Below, in pieces: positions 1 through 10,200 of a DNA stretch of 64,000 nucleotides. Both the position numbers and the translations under genes were made by a program. A model generated the notes under the pieces. That model worked only from the letters and a program-made list of their open reading frames with translations, was not told the DNA's origin and did no database searches. Source of the stretch: Pseudoxanthomonas sp. Root630 (lineage in GTDB: Bacteria; Pseudomonadota; Gammaproteobacteria; Xanthomonadales; Xanthomonadaceae); assembly GCF_001427585.1 (NCBI RefSeq), contig NZ_LMGY01000020.1:1-64000 (forward strand). Reading direction: 5' to 3'. Within the stretch, counting starts at the first letter, position 1; the number at the start of each line of letters is the position of its first letter.

Positions 1-40
1 CCTCGGCCTTGAACTCGTCTGTGAATCGCTTGCTCGCCAT
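1..40 (-). CDS. IS3-family transposase OrfA, N-terminal fragment
   Basis: Reading the minus strand from the ATG at 38-40 gives MASKRFTDEFKAE, the characteristic beginning of IS3-family OrfA proteins (the helix-turn-helix DNA-binding subunit that is joined to the OrfB integrase domain by programmed frameshifting). Only 13 codons are inside the window, so nothing can be said about integrity of the rest. Confidence 0.65.
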   Translation of the reverse strand, partial: MASKRFTDEFKAE

Positions 41-79
41 AGATCCTCCGATCCTCAAAAGACACTATCAGGTGTCTAC
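1..79 (-). mobile_element. Left end of an IS3-family insertion sequence (runs off window)
   Basis: The minus strand shows a transposase start preceded by a clear ribosome binding site (GGAGGATCT) and, just outside it, a GACACCTGATAGTGTC-type terminal sequence (about 61-76) typical of IS3-group ends. The exact outer tip cannot be fixed without the other end of the element; I place it near 75-79. The element continues to the left of the window. Its tip appears to provide the last codons and the stop of the neighbouring gene at 68-901. Confidence 0.6.
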
Positions 80-901
80 GGAATCGGGGGCGTACCACTC
101 ATGGCCCGCATAGAGCGCGCTAGGCCCAAACAAATAGACACCCACAATGTCTGAAATCAGCTCCTCAAGTGCCCGCTTTCTTAAGCTAAAAACTTTCTCT
201 ATGAGCTTTTGGGCATCGATGATTGAGGGAGAGCCCCCCATCGCTGCAATCACTTTAGCTCGGATCGCAGCTTCCTCGCCCGAAAAAGTAGCATCTGCTT
301 GCTCTTGCTTAAGAAACTCCCCGGCAATCCTGTGGCCTATTTCATGGCCAAAGATTGCGTACATTCTGACATTGTCTCGCTCAATTCTCGGAAACGACAC
401 CAAGTCGCGCGGACCGGTGTAAGCCTTCAGAACAGCGTCGATTTCGGCATCAGGACCCAAGTACTGAAAGAGCACAGCAAGATTTTCGACAAACGGCCGA
501 ATCGTAAAATTGTAAACAGACTGCGGCCATGCCAAGAGATTCGACGGCCAACCCAGCCTGGCGTACAGAGATTGAAGCAATACGACTAGGCCACGGGGGG
601 TTTGGTCAGTGCCTGCATTATCGAAGTACTCGAGTGTTTCGCCCAGCTCTATCACGACCTCGCCGGCCATGATCAGCGTCTTTTCGTCAGCAATTAGCTG
701 TACGCGCTTCTGAAGGAGCGTAAGAAGGTCAGCCAGAAGCCATAGTGCTTTCGCGGCGCCGTCGTCGGGATAGTCTCTAGCGTGAAGCTCGGCAAAGCGT
801 TGCTTCAGCGACTCACACAACGCCCCCGTGCGAAGGCGTTGATGCTCAAGGGTGTTGAATGGATTAGGCGTAGTGGCCAAGCATCGCACTCCGACTACCA
901 T
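68..901 (-). CDS. Putative zinc metallopeptidase-like protein (HExxH), C-terminus cut by IS
   Basis: The 277-residue protein carries GHEIGHRIAGEF at about residues 186-197, an HExxH zinc-binding motif, followed some 55 residues later by LEELISDIVG, whose acidic residues could give the third ligand (gluzincin-like layout). I do not recognise the family, and no signal peptide or membrane segment is visible. The last codons (SVDT, stop at 68-70) lie in or next to the IS3 terminal sequence, so the native C-terminus is probably missing. The proposed start overlaps the upstream gene by 38 bases, suggesting translational coupling; a GTG a few codons downstream is an alternative start. Function unknown; a catalytic role is inferred from the motif only. 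Confidence 0.55.
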   Translation of the reverse strand: MVVGVRCLATTPNPFNTLEHQRLRTGALCESLKQRFAELHARDYPDDGAAKALWLLADLLTLLQKRVQLIADEKTLIMAGEVVIELGETLEYFDNAGTDQTPRGLVVLLQSLYARLGWPSNLLAWPQSVYNFTIRPFVENLAVLFQYLGPDAEIDAVLKAYTGPRDLVSFPRIERDNVRMYAIFGHEIGHRIAGEFLKQEQADATFSGEEAAIRAKVIAAMGGSPSIIDAQKLIEKVFSLRKRALEELISDIVGVYLFGPSALYAGHEWYAPDSVDT

Positions 902-1349
902 CGGCAGGTCGGAGTCGATTATGTTCTATTAGGCTTCGCAACGACATGTAAAGCCGATCGAAAAACACCTTAATGCCACTCACCATGTCCGGATCGACAC
1001 GAGCCACGTTGCCGGCAGCAATCTCGTGTACGGCTGCAGCAAACGAATTGAAGGTGTCCGGAACTCCCCGGTCTTCAAACAATCCCAGCGATTCGATCGG
1101 ATTGAGCGCATAGCCAAGAGCTTCGGTCGTGCGGAGAGCTCCCCCTCCCGTTTGGGCGCCCGTAGACACAAAGGCTGCTCCATCGGCGACTTGGCGAAGA
1201 AACTCCTCAGCACTTAGCAGAATGGCTTGTTCTTCAGCCGAAAGCTCCAAGTGCGCTATTGCCCGCTCAATCGCGCTAGAGGAGCGGGCAGCAAGTAAAC
1301 CAAACCGAATGGTTTGGGCGCTACGAAGTTGCATGCTTGGGTCGCTCAT
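864..1349 (-). CDS. Hypothetical protein, first gene of a two-gene operon
   Basis: A 161-residue protein of unknown family, mostly predicted helical, without signal peptide, membrane segment or recognised motif. It lies directly upstream of and overlaps the HExxH gene, so the two are probably co-expressed and may act together. Codon use is less GC-biased than in the core genes at the right of the window, in keeping with accessory DNA. Confidence 0.5.
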   Translation of the reverse strand: MSDPSMQLRSAQTIRFGLLAARSSSAIERAIAHLELSAEEQAILLSAEEFLRQVADGAAFVSTGAQTGGGALRTTEALGYALNPIESLGLFEDRGVPDTFNSFAAAVHEIAAGNVARVDPDMVSGIKVFFDRLYMSLRSLIEHNRLRPADGSRSAMLGHYA

Positions 1350-1382
1350 GAGGAGCCGCTCCGCCGAGACTTGAAATTTGGG

Positions 1383-1597
1383 CCAAACTGACCCACGCTC
1401 TATGGTCCATTTGCTGCACGAGGGGCTACCGCGTTCACCCTCGATTAAAAACGGGACTACGGGCTTTGGAGCAGTTTAGTCGCTTTTTTACGAAAAGTCT
1501 ATTACCACAACATTCGGGGCTTTCTCTTGCATACGACCCCAAAATAGCGGGGTGAGGCTCAGGGCTCCTAAGGCCGAATATGGTCCAAACTGACCCA
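1383..1597. repeat. Direct repeat CCAAACTGACCCA (two copies)
   Basis: CCAAACTGACCCA occurs at 1383-1395 and 1585-1597, both times in a similar context (GGCC/GGTCC before it). On the other strand each copy reads TGGGT, five bases, then TGG. The copies bracket the otherwise featureless gap 1350-1579 between two diverging genes. They may be operator sites for the MraZ-like gene or a remnant of a small mobile sequence; the sequence alone does not decide. Confidence 0.5.
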
Positions 1598-2038
1598 AAA
1601 TTTACGTTTTCCAGCGCCATGGTCACGGTAGACCTACGACGCCGGCTCAAGGCTCCGAAAGTCATTCTTGAGGCTCTGGGGTGGACGGGCGAGGCGGCAC
1701 CCACGGTGCTAATAGCCGAAATAGTTGAACTCGGTCACCTTCGCTTTTGGAGTCGGGAGCGAGTGGCCGGCTTGCTTCTGGAGATCGAATCTGACCTGCA
1801 TGGTCCAAGTTTCGAAGAAGCCCAAGATCTGCGTGCACATCGTGATCGCTACCGCGAGGTGACCCTTCGTCCTTCCGATGGTCGGATCCAGCTGTCCGAA
1901 GCGCTCCATGCAATTGTGGAGCCCGCCCTTGAGCCATGCCTGCTTTACGCTGAGTTGGGAGAGGGTTTCATAGACCTATTCTCACAGCGCGGCCGGCTCT
2001 CGCGACTGCGGAAGAGAACTATTGGCTTGTCACGTTAG
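1580..2038 (+). CDS. MraZ/AbrB-like small protein (tentative)
   Basis: 152 residues, the usual length of MraZ. Two segments resemble the tandem SpoVT/AbrB-like folds of that family: VTVDLRRRLKAPKVILEALG near the N-terminus and PSDGRIQLSEALHAIVE in the second half, each followed by a segment like the 'LFSQRG/FWSRER' strand-helix of MraZ (VELGHLRFWSRERV, AELGEGFIDLFSQRG). The genomic setting is not a division (dcw) cluster, so this would be an orphan paralogue rather than the housekeeping mraZ. I chose the ATG at 1580 because TAAGG lies eight bases upstream; ATG 1619 is the alternative. The similarity is my reading of the pattern, not a scored alignment. Confidence 0.4.
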   Translation: MVQTDPKFTFSSAMVTVDLRRRLKAPKVILEALGWTGEAAPTVLIAEIVELGHLRFWSRERVAGLLLEIESDLHGPSFEEAQDLRAHRDRYREVTLRPSDGRIQLSEALHAIVEPALEPCLLYAELGEGFIDLFSQRGRLSRLRKRTIGLSR

Positions 2039-2154
2039 GCGGGACTGAGCCAAGCCCGAGTCAAGCTTGCGCCGACGAGCACAACCCACGTCTAGGTCCT
2101 GCATCAGGCTCGTCTTTGCCTCTTACAACTGCCACGCCCATGGCCGCTCCTGGC

Positions 2155-3714
2155 CTATTCCGTTGAAAAACTCTGTTGAATCGGCCGGCTGATGCTGATT
2201 CACTGGCGTCCCATCGATCGAGCGGAAGTTCACGCGATGATGGGACGTCAGGAAGTCGGCCAAGCGCCGCTGTTCTACGCCTTCAACCTGGAAGACCACG
2301 TTCCAGCGAACCATCTGCTCCGCGGGATCGATCAGTTCCTGGACCTTGGCGAGCTGCACCGGCACCTCGCCCCGCACTACAGCCACACCGGCCGCCCCTC
2401 CGTTGATCCGGCGCTGCTGATCCGGATGCTGATCGTGGGCTACTGCTTCGGCATCCGCTCCGAGCGCCGGCTGTGCGAGGAGGTGCATTTGAACTTGGCC
2501 TACCGCTGGTTCTGTCGGTTGGGGCTGGAGGATGCAGTGCCGGACCATTCGACCTTTTCAAAGAACCGGCATGGACGGTTCCGCAACAGCGACACGCTGC
2601 GCTTCGTGTTCGAGAAGGTGCTGGAGCGCTGCTTGGCTGAGGGCCTGGTCGGAGGCGAAGGCTTCGCCATCGATGCCAGCGTCATCAAGGCCGACGCAAA
2701 CCGCCAGCGCGGTGTCCCGGGCAGCGATGCCAGCTGGGACCGGGAGTCGTCGCTCACGCGCCCGGTACGCGAGTACCTGGAAGCGCTGGACGCCGCAGAG
2801 GAAGCGCGTAAGCCTCCGAAGAACGTGTCGCTCACCGACCCGGCCGCGCAGTGGACGGCCGCGCCCGGCGGCCCGGCGTTTTACGCCTATTCGACCAACT
2901 ACCTGATCGACACCAAGGCCGGCGTCATCCTCGACGTCGAGGCCACGCCCGCACACCGCACGAACGAGGTGAACGCCACCAAGGTCATGGTGGATCGCGT
3001 CGAGGAACGGTTCGAGATCAAGCCGACGCATCTGATCGGCGATACGGCCTACGGCACCGCCGAGATGCTGGGCTGGATGGTGGATGAGAAAGCGATCGAA
3101 CCGCACGTTCCGGTGTGGGACAAGGCCGAGCGCAAGGATGGTTCGCTGGGACGTTCCGACTTCCGCTGGGAGGCCGAAGCCGACGAATATCGCTGCCCAC
3201 AGGGCAAGCCGTTGCGCTCAACTGGCAAGCCTACGGCGGACGACACGCTGATCTATCGCAGCAGCGTCTACGACTGTGCTGGATGCGAGCTCAAGTCCCG
3301 GTGCTGCCCGAACACCACGCATCGGAAGATTGCACGGCAGGTCAACGAGTCCGCACGCGATGTGGCCCGCCAACTGGCAACGACATCTCGATACGCACGA
3401 TCGCGTCGGCATCGGAAGAAGGTCGAGATGCTGTTCGCGCACCTCAAACGCATCCTGCGGCTGGATCGCTTGCGGCTTCGGGGCCTGAAGGGTGCCCACG
3501 ACGAGTTCCTATTGGCGGCGACTGCGCAGAATCTACGAAGAATGGCCGCGTGGTTGATGCCGAAAGGCCAGGAAGCGGGAATTGCGATACCCATCTAAAG
3601 GCATCATGGCGCTTGCGTGCCCCATTTTGCTTCATCCCTTATCGAACAACCTTGGCACCAGCTGCTTAATCACATGGCACTCCGGCTCAAGAACAGAGTT
3701 TTTCAACGGAATAG
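2155..3714 (+). mobile_element. Complete IS1182-family insertion sequence
   Basis: A single transposase gene is bounded by perfect 23-bp inverted repeats at 2155-2177 and 3692-3714 (outer sequence CTATTCCGTTGAAAA...). About 1.56 kb in all, the normal size for IS1182-type elements. The repeats end in CTAT/ATAG, so the four outermost bases may be a palindromic target rather than part of the element; no other target duplication is obvious. It sits in the gap between the MraZ-like gene and the DUF11 locus and does not visibly interrupt a gene. Confidence 0.8.
2237..3598 (+). CDS. IS1182-family DDE transposase
   Basis: 453 residues from the ATG at 2237 (MMGRQEVGQAPLFYAF), preceded by AGCGGAAG; an in-frame ATG at 2192 is less likely. 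The N-terminal DUF772-type domain (HLLRGIDQFLDL...GRPSVDPALLIRMLIVGYC) is followed by the DDE catalytic core: first Asp in GFAIDASVIKADA, second in LIGDTAYGTAEM, and the Glu in HRKKVEMLFAHLKRI near the C-terminus. All three are present and there is no frameshift, so the element may be active. A Cys-rich stretch (YDCAGCELKSRCCP) before the last domain is typical of this family. Confidence 0.88.
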   Translation: MMGRQEVGQAPLFYAFNLEDHVPANHLLRGIDQFLDLGELHRHLAPHYSHTGRPSVDPALLIRMLIVGYCFGIRSERRLCEEVHLNLAYRWFCRLGLEDAVPDHSTFSKNRHGRFRNSDTLRFVFEKVLERCLAEGLVGGEGFAIDASVIKADANRQRGVPGSDASWDRESSLTRPVREYLEALDAAEEARKPPKNVSLTDPAAQWTAAPGGPAFYAYSTNYLIDTKAGVILDVEATPAHRTNEVNATKVMVDRVEERFEIKPTHLIGDTAYGTAEMLGWMVDEKAIEPHVPVWDKAERKDGSLGRSDFRWEAEADEYRCPQGKPLRSTGKPTADDTLIYRSSVYDCAGCELKSRCCPNTTHRKIARQVNESARDVARQLATTSRYARSRRHRKKVEMLFAHLKRILRLDRLRLRGLKGAHDEFLLAATAQNLRRMAAWLMPKGQEAGIAIPI

Positions 3715-4062
3715 ACCCAAAGCGGACACCTTGGCGGGGCGAGCTCCAGTTGCTCAGCGGACATCTAGCCGGTCGGGTGGCCTGACCGTCTTGCGAGCTG
3801 CTTGCTGTACGGATTAAGGGCCGGCGGGGTGCGCTCACTCCGTTGCCTCCAGTGTCGTTAGCGGCACACCACCGGGATTTGATCCATAGGGCGGGGAGGG
3901 GCGGCTAACGGGTATGCGGGGGTTGAGGCGAGCCCATGAGGTTGGCTCATATCGCAGCGCCCTTCGTTTCGCCCGAGGTGCCTCTAAACCTCGCGCTGAG
4001 GTCCTCCGGTCCTCTCTGTGGCGCCGCGCAAACGAGGCAGAGCGAATTCACATACATGAATC

Positions 4063-4080
4063 ACATCACATTTGTGATGT
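4063..4080. promoter_or_regulatory. Palindrome ACATCACA-TT-TGTGATGT, candidate CRP/Clp-type site
   Basis: Perfect 8-bp arms with a two-base centre. The arms contain TCACA and TGTGA, the half-sites of the CRP-family (Clp in xanthomonads), but inverted in order and spacing relative to TGTGA-N6-TCACA. It lies about 190 bases upstream of the DUF11 gene start. Confidence 0.35.
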
Positions 4081-4092
4081 TCATCTTGACCC

Positions 4093-4112
4093 TGTGTGAT
4101 TCGAATTACACA
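4093..4112. promoter_or_regulatory. Near-palindrome TGTGTGATTCGAATTACACA, candidate CRP/Clp-type operator
   Basis: A 20-base palindrome with one mismatched pair (TGTGT...ACACA), close to the TGTGA-N6-TCACA consensus of CRP-family regulators: TGTGA/TTACA half-sites can be drawn around TTCGAA. It is about 155 bases upstream of the DUF11 gene start, a normal activator distance. Assignment to Clp is inference from the family and from the consensus. Confidence 0.4.
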
Positions 4113-4266
4113 ATTTGCCCGTAGTCGGGGTATGCGGACGTGCTTTGCCGCCTGCATAAAGTTTGATCGACGCACCGCTTTTCCTGATCCCAGGCGCCCG
4201 AGAGGCCGGGATTGAAAAGCTGACATCGCGTCGGCGGTGGGTGCGGGACAGGGGAAATCCGAAGTG

Positions 4267-7200
4267 ATGAAGCAATCTGGTCCGGCGGCAGGTGTCCCTG
4301 CGTTCGTACGCGCGAAATCTGAATTACCCCAGCAGCTTCATCCGCAAGCGCCCTCGCGGACGATCGCGTCCTGGCGGCGACTGGCCTTGCTCGCGCTGTG
4401 CTGCATCGCACCCGCTGCGTGGGGCGCGGACCTGCAGCTCACCGACCTTTCCGACAGCGGTTACGACCCCGTGCCCGCGGGCAGCGACGTCGTCTACGCG
4501 ATCACGCTCGAGAACGGCGCGGGCGATGTCGCCAACAACACCGTCAGCATCTTCGATCTGCCGGCAGGCACGACGGCCAACAGTCTTCCCGCCTTCTGCA
4601 CCGCCGATGCGGGCGTCCCCACCCGCATCGTCTGCAACCACGGTGCACTGCAGGGCACGCTGGCGGGCGGCTCGCCGGTCAGCTTCCAGATCGGCGTCGA
4701 CACCGGCGGCCAGGCTCCCGGGACCGTGACCATGCGTGGCGCGGTCGGCTTCGGCGCCAATACGCCGCCGGCCAGCACGCCGATCGCCAGCCTGACGGCG
4801 GCTGATCCGTTCTTCAGCGGCGACACCAATACCGCCAACAACATCCGCAGCCAGGCGACCACGCTGACGGTGGCGGGCGACCTGCGCCTGCAGAAGACCG
4901 CCTCGCCGAATCCGGTGGTGGGCGGCGGCGAAGTGACGTACACCCTGACGGTCATCAACGATGGCCCCAGCCCGTCGACCAACTTCCGTGTCGTCGACAC
5001 CCTGCCCGCCGCGACGACGTACGTGGCGAACAGCTTCAATGGCACCGGCTGGACCTTCAACGCCGGCACGATGACGGCCACCCACGCCGGCACGCTGGCT
5101 GTGAACGGCAGTGCCACGTTCACGTTCCGGGCGCGCGTCAATGCAGGCAGCGGCAACATCACCAACGCCGCCGTCGTCGAAAACATCGGTACGCCGGATC
5201 CTGATCCGAACAACAACGATGCCGAAGTCACCACCCCGATCATCCCGGGTGCCGACCTGGCCCTCAGCAAGTCCGCGGCGCCCGCGCCTGCGATCTCCGG
5301 CCAATCGGTCACCTTCACGCTGACCGCCCGCAACCTGGGCCCCAGCCTCGCCCAGAACGCGAGCATCGTCGACGCGTTGCCGGCGGGTTTCGTCATCACC
5401 GGCGGCACTCAGCCGGCGGCATGGTCGTGCGTGAGCGACGGCACCAACAGCACCCGCACCTGTACGCGCAGCGCGGACATGCCGGTCGGTGCCGTGGAAA
5501 CGATCACCATCGTGGCGACCGTGCCCGCGAGCGGCACGAACAGCAGCGGGGACGTCACCAACGCGGCCACCATCACCTCGGCCACGCCGGACCCGAACAG
5601 CCCGGGCAACGGCGTAGACAACAACACCGGCAGCGTCACGTTCACCGTGCTCGCCGACGGCGCCGACCTGTCGCTGACGAAGACCAAAACGCCCGAACTC
5701 ATCGCCGTGTGGGACGGCATCGGCAGCGATGCCGACAGCCGGATGACGTCGAACATCGTCGTGCAGAACCTGGGCCCGCGTGCCGCGACCGGCCAGGTGC
5801 AGGTGGTGGACGAGCTGGCGGCGGGCGAGGAGTTCGTCTCCGCGTCGGGACCGTGGACCTGCAGCGTCGATAACCCGTACGCGGTGCCGCCGGCGCGCCA
5901 GCGCGTCACCTGCGACCTCAATGCGGGGTCGCTGCCGCTGGCCGTCAACGCCAATGCGCCGCAACTCCAGATCATCAGCCGCGCCCGCGCGGCCGGCGCG
6001 CTGACCAACACGGCGTGCACGGGCGGTTCCAACGGCTCGCTCGAGCCGCTGACCGGCAACGGCATCAACGTCGACCCTGAGACCGGCAACGACTGCAACG
6101 GGGCGGGCACCCGCACGACCAACGAGCGCGCAGACCTACGCATCGCCAAGCAGACCAATGGCGCCGGCCCCGGCGACAACATCCTGACGGCGAGTCAGAC
6201 CACGGTGACCTACACGCTGACGGTGACCAACGACGGTCCCGACAGCACCACCGGCGTGGTCGTCAACGACGCCATCCCCGGTTTCGTCCCCGGCCGCACC
6301 ACGGTGACCGCAACCACGGTGCCGGCGGGCTGGACCTGCAGCACCGGCGGATCGGTGGTCTGCCGTTCCAACAACAACGCCCTGGCCAGCGGTGCCAGCG
6401 CGACCATCGTGCTGACGGTGCAGCGCGCGCTGTTCGACAGCGCCGGCGCCGGTGCCAGCACCTGCGGCGGCACGCCGATCAACAACGCGTTCTGCAACAC
6501 CGCCGGTGTCGGCATCGACGCGTCCGTGGCCGGCTCGGTCGGCGAGATCGACGCGTCCAACAACAGCGCCTCGGACTGGCTGCAGGTCGATCGCGTGGCC
6601 AACGTGCGCACCACGGCGAAGAACATCACCTCCGGCGCCACCGGCCAGGCGGGCGTCAACACGACGTACGTGATGTCCTACGCCAACGAGGGCCCGTCGA
6701 CCGCGCCGGGCGTCGTGTTCCGCGATGTCTTCACGATTCCCGCGAACGACGCCGGCTTCGTGCTGGTATCGGCCACGCGTACCGGCGGCGGCACTGCGAC
6801 GTGCACGGCCACGCCCGGCGCCGGCGTGACCACGGCGGTCGCCAGCGGCGGTACGTCGTACGCCAATCCGACCGGCGGCACCGCGACGGTGACGGTGACG
6901 TGCGTGCCGTTGTCCATGACCAACGGCCAGACCGAAGACCTGACGGTGGTGATCCGCCCGAACGTCAACGTCGGCAACACGGGTCGCACGTTCACCAACG
7001 TGGCCGACTTCTACTTCGACCGGAACAACGACGGCACGCCCGACGCCGCCACCGGCAGCGATGCGAACGGCAGCTTCGACTACAACCTCAACACCTCCGC
7101 CGCCGACGACCAGCGCGCGGCGACGCTGCCGTTCAACAGCGGTGCGGTGGACCTGATCACCAACAAGATCGACGTGGGCTTCACCGGCGGCGTGGATCCG

Positions 7201-10200
7201 CTGGGCTACAACGCGAACGACCTCAGCCAGAACCTGATCACCTACCGCCTGACCGTGCGCAACAACGGGCCGTCGCTGGCCACGAACGTGCGTGTGTCGG
7301 ACACGATCACGCCACAGGCTGGCCGCACCGTGCGTTACGTCGGCGCGTCGGAAACGACCGGTGGTCCGTTCGTGGTCGGCGCGTGCAGCGTGACCGCCGG
7401 TGCCAACCCGACGGTGGGCGCGCCGCTGACCCTGGACTGCGTCATGCCGGGCGCGGGCTTCGCGGCCAACCAGGCCGGCGTGGTCGCCAGCGGCCAGACC
7501 AGCACGCTGTATGTGCGCTTCCAGTACGAAACCGCGCCGGGTGCGGCCGGTGACACGCTGTTCAACAGCGTCACCGCGAGCTCGGAAGAGACCGACACCA
7601 ATCCCGCCAACAACACGGCCGACCAGGACACGACGATCCGCGCGCGCGCCGACATGGGCGTGAACAAGACGACCGTGGTCGCCGCGCCGGACACCGATCC
7701 GGCGGTGGCGTTGCCGCCGACGGTGACCAGCGTCGCGCTGCGCCAGCCGTTCTTCTACGTGGTCGACGGCGTGAACAACGGCCCCGGCGCGAGCCTCTCG
7801 CTGGACCGTACCGGCAACAATCCGCTCAACGGCACCGGCACCGTGGTCACCGACACCTTGCCTGCGGGCCTGGTGGTCACCGGCACGATCACCTGGCGCA
7901 AGGTGGGACCGAACCCGGGCGGCGGTGAAGTGCCCGTGGGTACCGGTACCTGTACGCAGGCGGGCAGCACCGTCACCTGCAACCTGGGCGACGTGACCGC
8001 CACCGGTCGCGTGCGCATCATCGTGCCCTCGCGCTGGGACACCTATCCGTCCGGCGGCAGCGTCAACAACACCGCGACGATCTCCACCCAGCAGGTCGAT
8101 CCGATCCCGGGCAACAACACCGTGACCGTGCCGCTGGCCGTCACCCGTTCGTCGCTGGCGGGCGTGGTCTTCCAGGATCGCGATCGTGCCGGCGCCAACG
8201 GCGGTACCCACCAGGGTGTCGGTACCGAACCCGGCATCGCCGGCGTGACCATCACGCTGACCGGCACCGATGCCTACGGCAATACGGTCAACCGTACCGC
8301 GGTCACGGCCGCGGGCGGCACCTACAGCTTCACCGACCTGTCGCCGGCGAATGCGTCGGGCTACACGCTGACGCAGACGCAGCCGGCCGGCTACGTCAAC
8401 AGCCCGTCCGTGCTGCCCACTACGGGCGGCAGCGAGCCTTCCGTTGGCGGCACCTACAGTGCGGGCTCGCCGAACTCGGTGATCGCCGCCATTCCGGTCG
8501 GCGCCAACGACACCGGCGTGCGCTACAACTTCCCGGAAGTGCGCCGTCCCTCGCTGTCGGGCTTCGTCTACATCGACGGCAATTTCAGCAACGTGCGCGA
8601 AGGTAGCGACGGCGCCATCGCAGGCGCGACGGTCGAACTGTTGAACGCCGGCACCGGTGCCGTGGTGGCGACCACCACGACCAATGCGTCCGGTGCCTAT
8701 AGCTTCACCAACCTGGATCCGCTGATCGTCTACACGCTGCGCGAGGCGCTGCCCGCCGGCAACTACCAGAACCGCCCGACCGCGGTGAACGCCGGCCTGA
8801 TCGGCGGCGCCGCATGCGTTACCGGTTGTACGCCGGGCACCGGTGTCGGCGGTGATGCCGCCACGACCGACCGCATCAGCAGCATCGACCTGGGCGCCGG
8901 CACGGACGGCACCGTGTTCAACTTCGGCGAAGACGCCGTGGCCGGCATCAGCGGCAGCGTCTATGTCGATCGCAACGGCAATGGCGACTTCGACGCCGGC
9001 GACGCGGGCGCGACGCACTCGCGTCCCAACGGCGGCCTGCAGGGCGTGACCGTGACGCTGACCGGCGCGGGCGCCGACGGCATCTTCGGCAATGGCGACG
9101 ACCCGGCGCCGGTGACGCTGCAGACCGATGCCAACGGTGCGTACCAATTCACCGGCCTGGTGGTCGGACAGAACTACCGGGTGACCGAGACCCAGCCGGA
9201 CGGATACGGCAACGGCACCGAGAACACCGCCAACGTCATCGATGTCACGGCATTGCCGTCCGCCGGTGTCACCGGCCGTGACTTCGGCGAAACCCTGGGT
9301 TCGCTGGCAGGCGCCGTGTTCGAGGATTTCTCGACCACGCCGGCCAACAACAACAACGGCAGCTTCGATGGCGGCGAGAACCCGATCGCCAGCGTGACGC
9401 TCACGCTGACCGGCACCGATCTGCTGGGCAACGCGGTCAACGTCACCGTGCAGACCAACGCGAGCGGCGCGTACGTGTTCCGCGACCTGTTGCCGCCGCA
9501 GGCCGGCACCACGTACACGATCACCGAAACGCAGCCCACCGGTTACATCGACGGCCGGCATACGCCGGGCAACGCGGCCACGCCGGGCACGGCGACCACG
9601 GCGAACGTCATCGACGGCATCGCGATCAACGCAGGCCAGGCGGCCACGGGCTACCTGTTCGGCGAACTGGCCAACGCCATCATCAGCGGCACCGTGTACC
9701 TGGACCGCGACGACGATGGCGACCGCGACGCGGGCGAACCGGGTATCCCCGGCGTCACCGTGGTGATCGAAGGCGCGGGCCCGGATGGCGCGTTCGGCAC
9801 GCCGGACGACCTGCCGCCGGTCACCCTGACCACCGACGCGAACGGCGGCTACAGCTATGGCGGTGCGATCACCGGCCAGAACTACCGCATCGTCGAAACC
9901 CAGCCGACCGGGCTGGCGAACGGCCAGGAGAACCCGACCAACACCATCGTCGTCACCAACCTGCCGGCGAGCGGTTCCAGCGGCAACGATTTCGGCGAGC
10001 GCGCGGCATCGCTGTCGGGCAACGTGTGGCTCGATGCCAACAACAACGGCGTGCGCGATGCGGGCGAGAACGGCATCGCCGGCGTCAGCGTCTGGCTGCC
10101 GGCCGGCACCGTGGATGCGCTGGGCAATGCGATCGCCGCGATCGTCACCGACGCCAACGGCAACTACCGTTTCGACGATCTGCTGGCGGGCACCTATACC

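Larger units (their letters stand above)
3715..4236. other. Gap between IS1182 element and DUF11 locus
   Basis: About 520 bases without a convincing gene. The left half holds several short imperfect hairpins but nothing I can name. The right half (4040-4120) is locally AT-rich and contains two palindromes reported separately, so it is probably the promoter region of the giant downstream gene. Confidence 0.5.
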
